Shown: positions 50,056-60,775, numbered from the stretch's first letter. The stretch: DNA of 64,000 bases from Vibrio marisflavi CECT 7928 (GCF_921294215.1 NZ_CAKLDM010000002.1:744001-808000), one strand, 5' to 3'. Translations and numbers: made by a program. The notes: generated by a model from the letters alone, not told the origin.

Positions 50056-50781
50056 TTAAATAAAAGGACGTGTCTGCAAATCGTACCCATTTTTATCATA
50101 GACCAATACTGAACCCTGCGTATACCAATCACCTAATACGATACGAGTTTTTTCTTCTTTTGTGCTGTTGATGCGATGGATATTTGGCCTATGAGTATGG
50201 CCGTGAATCATCAAGTCTACATTGTGCTTTTCCATCACACTTTCGACTTCACTTGGTGTGACATCCATAATTTCAAGTGATTTGGTGTTCTTGTCCTGTT
50301 TTATATCCGACTGAATTTTAGATACGATTTTCTTCTTTATAAAGAATGGGGTGCGATTGTATAACCATTGTAACCAAGGAAGATGAACTTTTTTTCGATA
50401 CTCAAGATAGCTGACATCACGAGTGCACAAAGTATCACCATGAAGAATCACGGCTTTTTTGCCGTACAAATCAATAATAGTTTCTTGTTCTAAAAGTTGA
50501 ACACCTGTCTGTTTAGAAAACCGCTTACCAACTAAAAAGTCACGATTGCCGCGAATGAAGAAACAGGGAATGCCCGAAGCGACTAAATGCTTAAACTCTA
50601 GCTTTATCTTTGTAGCAAATTCTGAATTGTCATCATCGCCAATCCAAAATTCGAATAAATCACCAAGTACGTATAAAGCTTCAGCTTGAGTTGCCTCATT
50701 GTGCATAAACTTGATAAAGCAGTCGGTTGTTTCAGGAGTATTTGGAGAAAGGTGTAGATCAGAAATAAATAAAGTGGTCAT
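50056..50781 (-). CDS. lpxH: UDP-2,3-diacylglucosamine diphosphatase LpxH
   Basis: Peripheral-membrane Mn-dependent calcineurin-like phosphoesterase that makes lipid X in lipid A synthesis. Metal-binding motifs are all present: SDLHLSP near residues 6-12, [18 protein letters not shown], and [10 protein letters not shown]. 241 residues. It starts 41 bases after ppiB; a hairpin lies in that gap. Confidence 0.96.
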   Translation of the reverse strand: MTTLFISDLHLSPNTPETTDCFIKFMHNEATQAEALYVLGDLFEFWIGDDDNSEFATKIKLEFKHLVASGIPCFFIRGNRDFLVGKRFSKQTGVQLLEQETIIDLYGKKAVILHGDTLCTRDVSYLEYRKKVHLPWLQWLYNRTPFFIKKKIVSKIQSDIKQDKNTKSLEIMDVTPSEVESVMEKHNVDLMIHGHTHRPNIHRINSTKEEKTRIVLGDWYTQGSVLVYDKNGYDLQTRPFI

Positions 50782-50793
50782 AGTCGTATAGAA

Positions 50794-50813
50794 GGAGAGC
50801 GTTGCCGCTCTCC
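50794..50813 (-). terminator. Hairpin between ppiB and lpxH
   Basis: GGAGAGCG/CGCTCTCC 8-bp GC-rich stem with a 4-nt loop, followed on the reverse strand by TTCTATACG and then the lpxH ATG. It is probably a partial terminator that sets the ppiB:lpxH ratio. Confidence 0.45.
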
Positions 50814-50822
50814 AAATTTGCC

Positions 50823-51317
50823 TTATTCAGCGATTGTTGTGCCAGTAATGATCACTTCTTCAAGTGGAACATCTTGGTGCATACCCATAGAACCAGTGCT
50901 AACGCCTTTGATTTTGTTAACGATGTCCATGCCTTCAACCACTTCACCGAATACACAGTAGCCCCAACCGTCTGGCGTTTCAGAGCGGAAATCTAGGAAT
51001 GTATTATCATTCACGTTGATGAAGAACTGTGAGCTAGCAGAATGTGGTTCCATAGTGCGCGCCATTGCAATGGTACCAACTTTGTTGCTTAGCCCATTGC
51101 TTGCTTCGTTTTTGATCGTGTCACGAGTAGGTTTCTCGCGTAGGCCAGATTCCATACCACCGCCTTGGATCATGAATCCATCAATAACACGGTGGAACAG
51201 CGTATTATCGTAAAAACCGTCACGGCAATATTGAGCGAAGTTTGCACTTGTTGTTGGTGCTTTTTCTTCATTTAATTGGATCTTAATATCACCAAAGTTA
51301 GTGTGAAGGGTGATCAT
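50823..51317 (-). CDS. ppiB: Peptidyl-prolyl cis-trans isomerase B (cyclophilin)
   Basis: Cytoplasmic cyclophilin, 164 residues, with no signal peptide. The conserved [32 protein letters not shown] and the Trp-containing [12 protein letters not shown] segments of the active site are present. It precedes lpxH, the usual enterobacterial and Vibrio order (cysS is divergent further upstream). Confidence 0.96.
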   Translation of the reverse strand: MITLHTNFGDIKIQLNEEKAPTTSANFAQYCRDGFYDNTLFHRVIDGFMIQGGGMESGLREKPTRDTIKNEASNGLSNKVGTIAMARTMEPHSASSQFFINVNDNTFLDFRSETPDGWGYCVFGEVVEGMDIVNKIKGVSTGSMGMHQDVPLEEVIITGTTIAE

Positions 51318-51420
51318 GACAAATACCTTTTTTAATGTTTATGGTTTGAAGGTGCGATTCTATCGTATCAAAGGATAACTTTAAAATAGTAGATGATGAC
51401 TCTGAGCGCTTTGTAACCAG

Positions 51421-52641
51421 CTAAGAGTCGATGGTAACGTTTCTGCCGCATTTCTTAGCAACATACAGCCGCCTGTCAGCACTTTTAATTTGTTCTTCCA
51501 GTGTGCCATGAATGTCGGTAGCTCCGATACTAACAGCAATTTTTATTTTTTGAACACCAAAAATGATTTCCTCTTGCGCGATAAAGGTTCGCATCAGGTC
51601 GAGTTGTTTAACAAAATGCTGATACTCGCCGCAGTGTAGAATACAAAACTCTTCTCCACCAACTCGCGCAATGACGCTATGAGCAAAGTGCGTTGTCAAA
51701 ATGTCGGCGACTTTTTTAAGTACGAAATCGCCCGCATCGTGACCATAGGTGTCATTAACTTCTTTAAAGAAATCAATATCAATCATGGCTAAACATTGTT
51801 GCTCAACGTTGGGGTTTACTTTTGATTGTTCGAAAAGGTAGCGACGATTCCAAAGTCCTGTTAAGTCATCTTCATTGGCGAGTTTATATAGGTTGCTCGT
51901 TGCTTCGTTCATATCTAATACTTGATGTATGCGGCAGTAAAACTCTTCATGGTTAAAGGGTTTTCTTAGGAAGTCGTTTGCCCCAGCTTTCAAAAATTGA
52001 GCGGTAATATGGTAATCCTCGAAGCCTGAAATTCCGATAATTGCGACAGAGCTTTTATCGTGTGTCTCTCTAATTTCTTGTACCAAAGTGACGCCGTCCA
52101 TTTCTGGCATACGATAGTCGACGATGATCAGTGAGATATTAGTATATAGTTCTAACTTTTCTAACGCTTCCTTGCCATTTGAAGCTTGAATTGTCTTGAT
52201 ATATTGATTCTCAAGTAAGTTACTAACATGCTGACACGCTAGCTTCGAATCATCGACGACCAGAGCAAGGTGGTTTTTATTGTGTATCAGCCGGTTAATG
52301 ACAGGGATGATGTAAAGAACGGATTTCATGCTTTTTTTAAGAATGTAATCAACCACTCCTTTGTCGATAAACTGATCGCGAATGGCCTGATCAAATTTAG
52401 AGGTCAGGATGATAACTTTCTGATCTTTCTCTAAAAATAAATCTATTACTTCACCGTTAGGCCCATCTGGTAGACAATACCCTAAGACGGCACATACAAA
52501 CTCGTTCTCTCGACTAAGTACATCATTGGCCTGAGCGATGGTTTTACAGGACACGACATCCCAGCCTTGCTGAGTGAAGCGTTCAACCAGCAAGCTTCTA
52601 AAAGTTCGACCGTCCTCAACCACTAAAATGCGATTTTTCAT
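51421..52641 (-). CDS. Diguanylate cyclase with two receiver domains (pseudo-REC, REC, GGDEF)
   Basis: A 406-residue soluble response regulator. Receiver 1 (residues 1-120) has lost its phospho-acceptor: Gly54 (codon GGG) stands where Asp is expected (AVLGYCLPDG). Receiver 2 (about 127-245) keeps Asp175 in IIVDYRMPEMDG. The C-terminal GGDEF domain has the active-site sequence GGEEF and should make c-di-GMP. The layout resembles PleD except for the dead first receiver. No kinase gene is adjacent. It diverges from cysS. Confidence 0.93.
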   Translation of the reverse strand: MKNRILVVEDGRTFRSLLVERFTQQGWDVVSCKTIAQANDVLSRENEFVCAVLGYCLPDGPNGEVIDLFLEKDQKVIILTSKFDQAIRDQFIDKGVVDYILKKSMKSVLYIIPVINRLIHNKNHLALVVDDSKLACQHVSNLLENQYIKTIQASNGKEALEKLELYTNISLIIVDYRMPEMDGVTLVQEIRETHDKSSVAIIGISGFEDYHITAQFLKAGANDFLRKPFNHEEFYCRIHQVLDMNEATSNLYKLANEDDLTGLWNRRYLFEQSKVNPNVEQQCLAMIDIDFFKEVNDTYGHDAGDFVLKKVADILTTHFAHSVIARVGGEEFCILHCGEYQHFVKQLDLMRTFIAQEEIIFGVQKIKIAVSIGATDIHGTLEEQIKSADRRLYVAKKCGRNVTIDS

Positions 52642-52968
52642 TTGTACTCAGTTCCCTTTGTTGCAGAACTTAAAATGCACTAATCATATTGATCATAGCC
52701 ACTCACAGGAGTTGTAGTGCACTTATTTGCGTCTCGGGGAGCGAGTAAGCAGATATCGTTAAAAAGTGAAAAATATTCTTAATGTTGAGATACGTTTGAA
52801 GGTTGACTATTCGCCATGGCTCACATTGGTTGGATGTACGAGCCTGTTATGAGAAACGGACATGCAAAAATGAGCGTGATTACTGTATCTTCCGGTTGTT
52901 TGCCGACGACAACAATTGATATACTCAAACGTCCCATATTTGTTTCATTAACTAATTAGATAGAGATC
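52642..52968. other. Divergent region upstream of cysS
   Basis: 327 bp holding promoters for the GGDEF gene and cysS. A TATACT box at 52919-52924 is the best cysS -10 candidate. A 47-codon frame at 52816-52959 has no ribosome-binding site and overlaps that promoter, so it is not called. No long repeats are seen. Confidence 0.5.
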
Positions 52969-54351
52969 ATGTTAAAGATATATAACACACTCACAAGACA
53001 GAAAGAGGAATTCAAACCAATCAATGCCGGCAAAGTTGGCATGTACGTCTGTGGGGTAACCATTTACGATCTCTGTCATATTGGTCATGGCCGTACGTTT
53101 GTCTCTTTTGACGTTGTTGCTCGCTACCTACGCTATGCGGGTTATGATTTAACGTTTGTTCGTAACATTACTGATATCGATGACAAAATCATTAAGCGTG
53201 CAGCAGAAAACAATGAAAGTTGTGACTCCCTTACTAATCGTTTGATCGGTGAAATGCATCATGACTTTGATGCTTTGAACATGAAACGACCTGATCATGA
53301 GCCAAGAGCAACAGAGTTTATTGCCGAAATCATTCAAGTAGTCGAAAAGCTTATCGAGAAAGGTTTCGCATACGTTGCCGACAATGGTGATGTGATGTTT
53401 GAAGTGAGCAAGTACGATGACTACGGCAAGCTATCTAGACAAGATCTAGACCAGTTGCAAGCGGGTGCTCGTGTTGATATTGAAGTGACTAAGCGCAGCC
53501 CACTTGATTTCGTATTGTGGAAAATGTCTAAGCCGGGCGAACCTACTTGGGAATCGCCTTGGGGACCAGGCCGTCCAGGTTGGCACATTGAATGTTCTGC
53601 GATGAACTCGTCTATCTTAGGTGACCACTTTGATATTCACTGTGGTGGCTCAGATCTACAGTTCCCACACCACGAGAACGAAATTGCTCAGTCTGTTTGT
53701 GCCCATGACACTACATATGTGAACACTTGGATGCACAGTGGAATGGTGATGATCGATAAAGAGAAGATGTCGAAGTCACTAGGAAACTTCTTCACAATTC
53801 GCGACGTTCTAGATCATTACGATCCTGAAACGGTTCGCTATTTCTTGATGTCTGGCCACTATCGTAGTCAGCTAAACTACAGTGAAGAAAACCTAAATCA
53901 AGCTCGCTCTGCTTTAGAAAGGCTATACACTTCGTTACGTGGTTTGGATTTGTCAGTTCAAGCTAGTGGTGGTGAAGAGTATAAAGCTCGTTTTGTTGAA
54001 GCAATGAATGATGACTTCAATACACCAGAAGCGTATTCGGTTCTGTTCGATATTGCTCGCGAAATCAACCGTGTTAAAGGTGAAGATTTAGATAAAGCCA
54101 ACCAGCTAGGTGCGCTTCTTCGTGAGCTTGCTGATGTGATTGGTATTCTAGGTCAAGATCCAGAAACCTTCTTGAAGGGTGACGCAGGAGATGACGACGA
54201 AGTTGCTGAAATCGAAGCGCTTATCAAGCTTCGCAATGACTCGCGTGCTGCAAAAGATTGGGCGAACGCTGACCTTGCTAGAGACAAGCTTGCAGCGATG
54301 AATATCGTGCTTGAAGATGGCCCACAAGGTACAACGTGGCGCAGAAAATAG
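52969..54351 (+). CDS. cysS: Cysteine--tRNA ligase
   Basis: Class I aminoacyl-tRNA synthetase. The 460-residue protein has the HIGH motif (CHIGHGRT near residues 36-43), zinc ligands ([31 protein letters not shown]), the KMSKS loop in [12 protein letters not shown], and the C-terminal DALR anticodon-binding region. ATG 52969 gives the standard [15 protein letters not shown] start. It ends in a strong terminator. Confidence 0.98.
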   Translation: MLKIYNTLTRQKEEFKPINAGKVGMYVCGVTIYDLCHIGHGRTFVSFDVVARYLRYAGYDLTFVRNITDIDDKIIKRAAENNESCDSLTNRLIGEMHHDFDALNMKRPDHEPRATEFIAEIIQVVEKLIEKGFAYVADNGDVMFEVSKYDDYGKLSRQDLDQLQAGARVDIEVTKRSPLDFVLWKMSKPGEPTWESPWGPGRPGWHIECSAMNSSILGDHFDIHCGGSDLQFPHHENEIAQSVCAHDTTYVNTWMHSGMVMIDKEKMSKSLGNFFTIRDVLDHYDPETVRYFLMSGHYRSQLNYSEENLNQARSALERLYTSLRGLDLSVQASGGEEYKARFVEAMNDDFNTPEAYSVLFDIAREINRVKGEDLDKANQLGALLRELADVIGILGQDPETFLKGDAGDDDEVAEIEALIKLRNDSRAAKDWANADLARDKLAAMNIVLEDGPQGTTWRRK

Positions 54352-54373
54352 TTCACTAAATTCATATAGATTT

Positions 54374-54402
54374 AAAAGGGGTTGGGAGTCAGCCCCTTTT
54401 TA
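54374..54402 (+). terminator. Rho-independent terminator after cysS
   Basis: AAAAGGGGTTG/CAGCCCCTTTT stem (one G-T type pair) with a short loop, followed by T residues. Confidence 0.93.
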
Positions 54403-54434
54403 TTAATTTCATATCGTTAATGAGGCAATACTCA

Positions 54435-55013
54435 GTGGCACAGATGTACTTCTACTACTCTGCAATGAATGCGGGTAAATCGACCACACTTTTACAATCT
54501 TCTTTTAACTATCAAGAACGCGGCATGAATCCGGTAATTTTTACTGCAGCTTTAGATGATCGCTATGGTGTGGGTATTGTCAGTTCTCGAATTGGCTTGC
54601 AGTCAGACGCTCAATTATTTCAGCCGAGTACTAACTTATTTGATGTTGTAACAACGCTAAATGAGCTTGAGCCTCGCCATTGTATTCTGATTGATGAGTG
54701 CCAGTTTTTATCTAAAGAACAGGTGTACCAGCTTACAGAGATTGTTGATAAGTTGAATATCCCTGTACTCTGTTATGGCCTTCGTACGGATTTTCGTGGT
54801 GAGCTGTTTGAAGGAAGTCAGTACTTGCTCTCTTGGGCAGATAAGTTGATAGAGCTGAAAACAATATGTCACTGTGGCAGAAAAGCGAATATGGTGATTC
54901 GAACTGATGAAAGTGGCAAAGCTATCGCGGAAGGTGACCAAGTTGCGATTGGCGGTAACGACAAATATGTTTCTGTCTGCCGGCAGCACTATAAAGAAGC
55001 GTTAGGAAAATAA
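54435..55013 (+). CDS. tdk: Thymidine kinase
   Basis: Salvage enzyme phosphorylating thymidine with ATP. The protein has the P-loop SAMNAGKST, the Walker B-like ILIDECQF, the lasso-region [12 protein letters not shown], and zinc ligands (CHCGRKANM and a late CRQHY). GTG 54435 is chosen because it gives [16 protein letters not shown], the family start (192 residues), with GAGG 9 bases upstream; the frame is open from ATG 54420. Confidence 0.95.
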   Translation: MAQMYFYYSAMNAGKSTTLLQSSFNYQERGMNPVIFTAALDDRYGVGIVSSRIGLQSDAQLFQPSTNLFDVVTTLNELEPRHCILIDECQFLSKEQVYQLTEIVDKLNIPVLCYGLRTDFRGELFEGSQYLLSWADKLIELKTICHCGRKANMVIRTDESGKAIAEGDQVAIGGNDKYVSVCRQHYKEALGK

Positions 55014-55032
55014 ACCTTAACCTAGAAACGAA

Positions 55033-55058
55033 AAACGGAGCACTTGGCTCCGTTTTTT
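55033..55058. terminator. Bidirectional terminator between tdk and infA
   Basis: ACGGAGC/GCTCCGT stem with a 5-nt loop, an A-run on the left and a T-run on the right, between convergent genes. Confidence 0.9.
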
Positions 55059-55079
55059 TGTGTTCGAATAATAAAAATA

Positions 55080-55298
<219 letters not shown>

Positions 55299-55379
55299 TT
55301 AATCCTCTTTAGACATCGGGCATTTTCAACGGCTTGAATTCTGCCGTTAAAAGGTAATTATGTAAAGTTGGGGCGTATT

Positions 55380-56078
55380 CTACCCTTGCCAACGCTGATT
55401 TACTAGTTTTTGATGGCGTTGAAATCGTGTTTTGTAATTCATCGCAGGGCATTCGTTGATTTGGTAGCCTAAATAGAGCCATTGTTTACCTTGTTGCTGA
55501 CAATGTTTTATCTGCAAAAGCACGCTTAAAGTACCTAGTGAGAGGCTAAAGTCAGGATCAAAAAAGGTGTAAAACGCACTTGCACTGTTGGTCAGAATAT
55601 CGGTAACGGCAACAGCGATTAACTCACCATTAGAATATACATGAAGGTATTGAGTGTTGAGCCAAGAGCAGTTTGAAAACTGGCTGAACTCTTTTTTCTT
55701 AGGAGGGTACATAGTGCCGTTCATATGTCTGGCATTGATGTATCTTGAATACAAATCAAACCAATTGTCATCGAGTGTGTCTTTCAGCAGCCAAGTAAAA
55801 CTTTCAGATTTTGCCAATAGCCGCTTTTGACTCTTTGATGGGATAAAGTCGTGTACCGAGACTCGAATAGGTACGCAAGCCTTACACTGATCACAATGCG
55901 GCTTGTAGATGGTATCGCCACTTCGTCTAAAGCCGTTTGCCAACAATACCTCATAGCTAGACACAGAATGCATCTGGTTGTCCAACGCAACGGCAACTCT
56001 CTCTTCTTTGTTTGCAAGATAACTACAAGCGTGGCTGTCGGTTAATCCAATTCGAATTTCTTGTAAATCTGAGCTCAT
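55380..56078 (-). CDS. bpt: Aspartate/glutamate leucyltransferase Bpt
   Basis: N-end-rule enzyme that adds Leu from Leu-tRNA to proteins with N-terminal Asp or Glu, marking them for ClpAP. The 232-residue protein has the N-terminal Cys-rich region (CSYLANKEERVAVAL and YKPHCDQCKACVPIRV) and the GNAT-like core (FYTFFDPDFSLSLGTLSVL, YLGYQINECPAMNYK). It lies 10 bases after aat, forming an N-end-rule operon with the other transferase. Confidence 0.95.
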   Translation of the reverse strand: MSSDLQEIRIGLTDSHACSYLANKEERVAVALDNQMHSVSSYEVLLANGFRRSGDTIYKPHCDQCKACVPIRVSVHDFIPSKSQKRLLAKSESFTWLLKDTLDDNWFDLYSRYINARHMNGTMYPPKKKEFSQFSNCSWLNTQYLHVYSNGELIAVAVTDILTNSASAFYTFFDPDFSLSLGTLSVLLQIKHCQQQGKQWLYLGYQINECPAMNYKTRFQRHQKLVNQRWQG

Positions 56079-56088
56079 TATTTACCTC

Positions 56089-56799
56089 TTAAGCTTTGCT
56101 ATTTAGCCACTGAGAGTCGAAGCATCCTGAGTGAATGGGCTTATCTCTAAAGGATAGCAAGTATTGCATAAATTGGCTGCGCTCCAATTCGAAAGCTCCT
56201 AGTGATTCAAGGTGCGTGTTCATGACTTGGCAGTCAATGAGTTGCCCACCATGCTTTGCAAAATGGCGGCAGAAGTACCAAAGTGCAATCTTTGATGCAT
56301 TTGTTTTCAGGCTAAACATCGATTCACCACAAAATATTTCCCCTATAGAAATACCGTATAAACCTCCAATTAGCTCGCCCTCTAACCAAACTTCTACAGA
56401 ATGGCACTGTCCAAGATCTACTAGTGTGGAGTAAGCGCTGATCATCTCGTCGTTTAGCCATGTGTCTTTTGCAGATCTCACACTAGAACAGTAACGAATT
56501 ACTTGTTTCGTTGCTGTATTGATACTGACTTGATAATTGTGCTTGCGCTGGAACTTTTTCAAGCTTTTAGACGGTGTATATGTGTTAGGATCAAACACTG
56601 CTCTAGGAAATGGGCTCCACCATAAGATTGGTTCTCCCGGTCCATACCAAGGAAATATGCCATTCTTATAAGCGTTAAGAATACGTTTTGGAGATAAATC
56701 CCCTCCAAAAGCGAGCAAGCCGTTTGGCTCAACCATTGCGCTTTCAGTGGGTGGAAAATCTACCGTATTTTTATCAAGTTCAGTGAGATAAATTGCCAT
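56089..56799 (-). CDS. aat: Leucyl/phenylalanyl-tRNA--protein transferase
   Basis: N-end-rule enzyme adding Leu or Phe to N-terminal Arg/Lys. Conserved blocks: EPNGLLAFGGDLSPKRIL, GIFPWYGPGEPILWWSP, EVWLEGELIGGLYGISIGEIFCGESMFS and LIDCQVMNTHLESLGA. ATG 56799 (MAIYLTELDK, 236 residues) is preferred over the TTG at 56817, although neither has a strong Shine-Dalgarno. It is first in the aat-bpt pair, divergent from the glycine-zipper gene with a very short intergenic space. Confidence 0.94.
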   Translation of the reverse strand: MAIYLTELDKNTVDFPPTESAMVEPNGLLAFGGDLSPKRILNAYKNGIFPWYGPGEPILWWSPFPRAVFDPNTYTPSKSLKKFQRKHNYQVSINTATKQVIRYCSSVRSAKDTWLNDEMISAYSTLVDLGQCHSVEVWLEGELIGGLYGISIGEIFCGESMFSLKTNASKIALWYFCRHFAKHGGQLIDCQVMNTHLESLGAFELERSQFMQYLLSFRDKPIHSGCFDSQWLNSKA

Positions 56800-56829
56800 A
56801 GTGAATAAAGTATACAAGAGGAGAGCAAA

Positions 56830-57297
56830 GTGAGAAATTGGTTATGGATATTATTGATTTTTCCTATGATTGCCAATGCAAGTTACGATCGAAATACTGC
56901 TCGCCCGGTAAATAAAGTGGTGTTTGGCAAGGTCGATTCGGTGCGCTATATCACTAAGGAAGATATTAGGCGTTCGCATGCAACTGGCTGGGAAACGCTA
57001 TTGGGCGGTGTTGTAGGTGGTATTATTGGTAATCAATTTGGCGGTGGAACGGGCCGTCAAGTTGCGACTGCAGTTGGTGCGGTTGCTGGAGCTGGCATTG
57101 CTCAAAACCATTACAATCAAGAATATCGCGTTGAATATAGACTGGTAGAATTGCTGATTAAAACTGATAAAGGCAAGTTGATTGATGTTATTCAAGATGT
57201 TGACCCAGATATGATATTCCAGCGTGGAGATAGTGTTCGAATCCTGTACTTCAATGATGGCGTTCGAGTCGACCAAACTTATGACTCCGACTATTAA
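56830..57297 (+). CDS. Glycine-zipper 2TM-domain envelope protein
   Basis: A 155-residue exported protein with a signal peptide (RNWLWILLIFPMIANA) and no lipobox, a glycine-zipper hairpin (about 57-92: LLGGVVGGIIGNQFGGGTG, then AVGAVAGAGIA) and a C-terminal beta-rich domain. It is related to the SlyB/Rickettsia 17-kDa surface antigen group but not lipidated. It starts at GTG 56830 with AGGAGAG upstream. The role is unknown, probably in envelope integrity. Confidence 0.85.
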   Translation: MRNWLWILLIFPMIANASYDRNTARPVNKVVFGKVDSVRYITKEDIRRSHATGWETLLGGVVGGIIGNQFGGGTGRQVATAVGAVAGAGIAQNHYNQEYRVEYRLVELLIKTDKGKLIDVIQDVDPDMIFQRGDSVRILYFNDGVRVDQTYDSDY

Positions 57298-57320
57298 ATG
57301 AGATCTCGCTCATTTGTTCT
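57296..57320 (+). terminator. Hairpin at the end of the glycine-zipper gene
   Basis: AAATGAG/CTCATTT stem with a 6-nt loop starting within the stop codon, followed by GTTCT. A modest terminator candidate. Confidence 0.4.
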
Positions 57321-57421
57321 GGAGTTAGCGTGTAAATTTGGTTAGTCTGAGTTCACGAAGAATTTAGCCGCCCCTCGATAATAAATGAAACTGATGGGCG
57401 GTGCAGGAAACACGAACATTA

Positions 57422-58702
57422 ATGGATAGCCTTACGTTAAACCCAATTAACTTAGTCAATGGTGAAATTAATTTACCGGGCTCTAAAAGCGTATCTAATC
57501 GCGCACTTTTGCTTGCCGCTCTAGCAAAAGGCAAAACGCGTCTAACCAACTTGTTAGACAGTGACGATATTCGTCATATGCTCAATGCACTGACCAAGCT
57601 GGGTGTTACCTACTCACTTTCAAGCGATAAAACAGTATGTGAAGTGGAAGGGCTTGGGCGTGCATTTGATTGTGATGCAATGCAAGAGTTATTTCTTGGC
57701 AACGCTGGTACAGCAATGAGACCACTGGCAGCTGCACTTTGTGCAAGCAGTGGAGATTTTGTGCTAACGGGTGAGCCAAGAATGAAAGAGCGTCCGATTG
57801 GCCATTTGGTGGATGCGCTTCGTCAAGCTGGTGCCGATGTTGAATATTTGGAGAACGAAAACTATCCACCTCTAAAAATCAAAGGCACAGGTATAAAAGG
57901 TGGCACTGTCTCAATCGACGGTTCAATCTCAAGCCAGTTTCTTACCGCATTTTTGATGTCTGCACCACTTGCGAGTGGTGATGTGACTATTAACATTGTG
58001 GGTGAGTTGGTCTCTAAGCCATATATAGATATTACCTTGTACATCATGCAGCAGTTCGGCGTTGAAGTAATTAATAATGATTACCAGACGTTTGTGATTA
58101 AAGCAGGACAGCAATATGTTGCCCCGGGTGATTTCCTAGTAGAAGGAGACGCGTCATCTGCGTCGTATTTCCTAGCTGCAGCGGCCATTAAAGGCGGTGA
58201 AATCAAAGTGACGGGTATTGGCAAAAATAGTATCCAAGGTGATATTCAATTTGCGGATGCACTGGAGCAAATGGGCGCTGAGATTGAGTGGGGTGATGAC
58301 TATGTGATTTCACGTCGTGGCGAGTTGAAAGCAGTGGATATGGACTTTAACCACATTCCAGATGCTGCAATGACGATAGCAACCGCAGCTCTATTTGCTG
58401 AAGGCACGACAGCCATTCGTAATGTTTACAATTGGCGAGTCAAAGAAACCGACAGATTGTCAGCGATGGCTACTGAGCTGCGTAAAGTTGGTGCTGAAGT
58501 AGAAGAAGGTGAAGACTACATCATCATTAAGCCGACGGATAATTTACAGCATGCGAAAATCGACACTTATGATGACCACCGTATGGCAATGTGTTTTTCA
58601 TTGGTTGCTCTGAGTGACACACAAGTCACTATTAATGATCCTGGTTGTACGTCAAAGACGTTCCCAGATTATTTCGACAAACTACAACAGCTAAGTCAAT
58701 AA
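57422..58702 (+). CDS. aroA: 3-phosphoshikimate 1-carboxyvinyltransferase (EPSP synthase)
   Basis: Sixth step of the shikimate pathway and target of glyphosate. The start at ATG 57422 ([12 protein letters not shown], 426 residues) matches the family; the longer frame from 57401 adds seven residues. Motifs: [18 protein letters not shown], the PEP-binding [15 protein letters not shown] and the late [20 protein letters not shown]. The glyphosate-sensitive class I sequence ([10 protein letters not shown]) is seen. It is followed by a terminator. Confidence 0.97.
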   Translation: MDSLTLNPINLVNGEINLPGSKSVSNRALLLAALAKGKTRLTNLLDSDDIRHMLNALTKLGVTYSLSSDKTVCEVEGLGRAFDCDAMQELFLGNAGTAMRPLAAALCASSGDFVLTGEPRMKERPIGHLVDALRQAGADVEYLENENYPPLKIKGTGIKGGTVSIDGSISSQFLTAFLMSAPLASGDVTINIVGELVSKPYIDITLYIMQQFGVEVINNDYQTFVIKAGQQYVAPGDFLVEGDASSASYFLAAAAIKGGEIKVTGIGKNSIQGDIQFADALEQMGAEIEWGDDYVISRRGELKAVDMDFNHIPDAAMTIATAALFAEGTTAIRNVYNWRVKETDRLSAMATELRKVGAEVEEGEDYIIIKPTDNLQHAKIDTYDDHRMAMCFSLVALSDTQVTINDPGCTSKTFPDYFDKLQQLSQ

Positions 58703-58722
58703 GCTTGCGAAAAATCTACTTT

Positions 58723-58755
58723 AAACCCGCTGCTATGGCGGGTTTGTTGTTTTTG
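58723..58755 (+). terminator. Rho-independent terminator after aroA
   Basis: AAACCCGC/GCGGGTTT stem with a 7-nt loop and a T-rich tail (GTTGTTTTT). Confidence 0.8.
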
Positions 58756-58877
58756 GCTTCGCTTATCTAAAGCTGAGGTTAACTACAAGTTTACAAGTCG
58801 ATACAGACTAAATACTGGCTATCCATCCAGTTCTTTATTATCATTCCACTATTAATTGTCTACGATTAGGTTTTAAA

Positions 58878-59495
58878 GTGATAGGACGCCTTCGAGGAAC
58901 GCTGATAGAAAAATTACCGCCGGAATTGCTTATTGAAGTTAATGGGGTCGGGTATGAAGTCCAGATGCCAATGAGCTGTTTTTACGAATTGCCCAATGTA
59001 GGCGAAGAAGCCACTATTTATACACACTTTGTTGTACGCGAAGATGCGCAGCTCCTATATGGATTTAATACCGTTAAAGAGCGTGCGTTGTTTCGAGAAG
59101 TGATCAAAGCAAATGGAGTAGGGCCGAAACTAGGTTTAGGTATTCTTTCCGGAATGACGGCGATGCAGTTTGTTTCTTGTGTCGAACGAGAGGATATTTC
59201 GACATTAGTGAAGTTGCCAGGGGTGGGTAAAAAAACCGCAGAGCGACTAGTTGTGGAAATGAAAGACAGGCTTAAAGGATGGGGAGCTGGTGACTTGTTT
59301 ACTCCAGCTGATGATATGTCTGCAATAGATAGTCAGCCAGCAGCCAATCAATCTAATTTTGAAGAAGAAGCAATTAGCGCGTTATTAGCGTTAGGTTATA
59401 AGCCAACTCAAGCCTCTAAAGTGGTGTCTCAAGTTGCGAAACCGGACATGAGTAGCGAAGCTCTGATTCGCGAAGCACTGAAGTCGATGGCATAA
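58878..59495 (+). CDS. ruvA: Holliday junction branch migration protein RuvA
   Basis: DNA-binding subunit of the RuvAB complex. The 205-residue protein starts at GTG 58878 ([12 protein letters not shown]) and shows domain I (OB fold), the tandem HhH motifs ([16 protein letters not shown] and [15 protein letters not shown]), an acidic/polar linker and the C-terminal domain III that binds RuvB. ruvB follows after 12 bases. Confidence 0.97.
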   Translation: MIGRLRGTLIEKLPPELLIEVNGVGYEVQMPMSCFYELPNVGEEATIYTHFVVREDAQLLYGFNTVKERALFREVIKANGVGPKLGLGILSGMTAMQFVSCVEREDISTLVKLPGVGKKTAERLVVEMKDRLKGWGAGDLFTPADDMSAIDSQPAANQSNFEEEAISALLALGYKPTQASKVVSQVAKPDMSSEALIREALKSMA

Positions 59496-59507
59496 GGAAG
59501 CTATTTT

Positions 59508-60512
59508 ATGATTGAGGCAGATCGTTTAATCGCCCCAAATAACCCAACTTTCAAAGATGAAGATGTTATTGATCGTGCTATTCGACCAAAGAAGCTTGAA
59601 GACTATAAGGGACAAGACCATGTTCGTAGTCAAATGGAGATCTTCATTAAGGCTGCTCAGTTGCGAAATGAGGCGCTTGATCATTTGCTCATCTTTGGTC
59701 CACCGGGGTTGGGTAAAACGACCTTAGCAAATATTGTCGCCAATGAAATGGGCGTTAATATCCGTACGACGTCTGGTCCTGTATTAGAGAAGGCTGGCGA
59801 TTTGGCTGCGCTTCTTACCAACCTTGAAGAAAATGATGTCTTGTTCATTGACGAAATTCATCGCCTAAGCCCAATGGTTGAAGAAGTCCTGTATCCTGCT
59901 ATGGAAGATTATCAGCTTGATATCATGATTGGTGAAGGACCAGCGGCTCGCTCAATCAAAATCGATCTCCCACCTTTTACACTAATTGGTGCGACGACTC
60001 GTGCGGGCTCTTTGACTTCACCATTGCGTGACAGGTTTGGTATCACCCAGCGTCTAGAATATTATCAAGTTGCAGATCTACAAAACATAGTGCAGCGCAG
60101 CGCTCATTGCTTAGAGCTCTCTATGGACCCTGAAGGGGCGATGGAAATTGCTCGTCGAGCTAGAGGCACTCCGCGAATTGCAAACCGGCTACTACGTCGT
60201 GTCAGAGATTATGCAGAAGTGAAAGCCGATGGTCATATTTGTTCAAATATCGCCGATAAGGCGCTCAACATGCTTGACGTGGACGTGCAGGGCTTTGATT
60301 ATATGGATCGCAAGCTTTTACTCGCTATTATGGAAAAGTTCTCGGGTGGTCCTGTTGGTCTAGACAATATGGCGGCAGCCATTGGTGAAGAAAAAGACAC
60401 TATCGAAGATGTACTAGAGCCATATCTCATTCAACAAGGCTATTTACAGAGAACCCCAAGAGGAAGAATTGTCACAGATCGGGCATATCTTCATTTTGGA
60501 ATTGAAAAATAA
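59508..60512 (+). CDS. ruvB: Holliday junction branch migration DNA helicase RuvB
   Basis: AAA+ motor that drives Holliday junction branch migration. The 334-residue protein has Walker [10 protein letters not shown] near residues 64-72, Walker [10 protein letters not shown], sensor 1 GATTRAGSL, the RuvB-specific arginine-finger region SPLRDRFG, and a C-terminal winged helix ([16 protein letters not shown]). It is translated from ATG 59508 with AAGGAAGC upstream and cotranscribed with ruvA. Confidence 0.98.
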   Translation: MIEADRLIAPNNPTFKDEDVIDRAIRPKKLEDYKGQDHVRSQMEIFIKAAQLRNEALDHLLIFGPPGLGKTTLANIVANEMGVNIRTTSGPVLEKAGDLAALLTNLEENDVLFIDEIHRLSPMVEEVLYPAMEDYQLDIMIGEGPAARSIKIDLPPFTLIGATTRAGSLTSPLRDRFGITQRLEYYQVADLQNIVQRSAHCLELSMDPEGAMEIARRARGTPRIANRLLRRVRDYAEVKADGHICSNIADKALNMLDVDVQGFDYMDRKLLLAIMEKFSGGPVGLDNMAAAIGEEKDTIEDVLEPYLIQQGYLQRTPRGRIVTDRAYLHFGIEK

Positions 60513-60548
60513 AGTTGCACTGGAATAACTTTGTAAGAGAGTTTTATT

Positions 60549-60564
60549 TGTGATATGAATCACA
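60549..60564. promoter_or_regulatory. CRP-type site
   Basis: TGTGA-N6-TCACA with both half-sites perfect (TGTGATATGAATCACA). It lies 37 bp after ruvB and about 260 bp upstream of the proposed cyd start. Confidence 0.6.
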
Positions 60565-60688
60565 AAAAATCGCATTGCATATCGTCGTTATAAGTAACTT
60601 TAAGTTGAAAATTGTTAATTCATTGTGCAATAATTCCGGGCGAAAATGCTCTACTTTACCAAGTGATAACATCCTGCCTGTTTGAAAA

Positions 60689-60702
60689 TTGATCTAGATC
60701 AA
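60689..60702. promoter_or_regulatory. FNR site 1
   Basis: Perfect FNR consensus palindrome TTGAT-CTAG-ATCAA. The central CTAG makes the full 14-mer self-complementary. Confidence 0.75.
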
Positions 60703-60738
60703 TTCATGCTATTTTTCAAAAAAATTCAGCCAATATAT

Positions 60739-60752
60739 TTGACCTAAATCAA
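60739..60752. promoter_or_regulatory. FNR site 2
   Basis: TTGAC-CTAA-ATCAA, one mismatch from the FNR consensus, 50 bp (about five helical turns) downstream of site 1. Confidence 0.6.
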
Positions 60753-60775
60753 CGCGGATTTGGTCAATATTTTTT

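Noticed and set aside
52816..52959. 47-codon open frame between the GGDEF gene and cysS
   Set aside because: No Shine-Dalgarno, ordinary composition, and it overlaps the best cysS promoter; likely chance.
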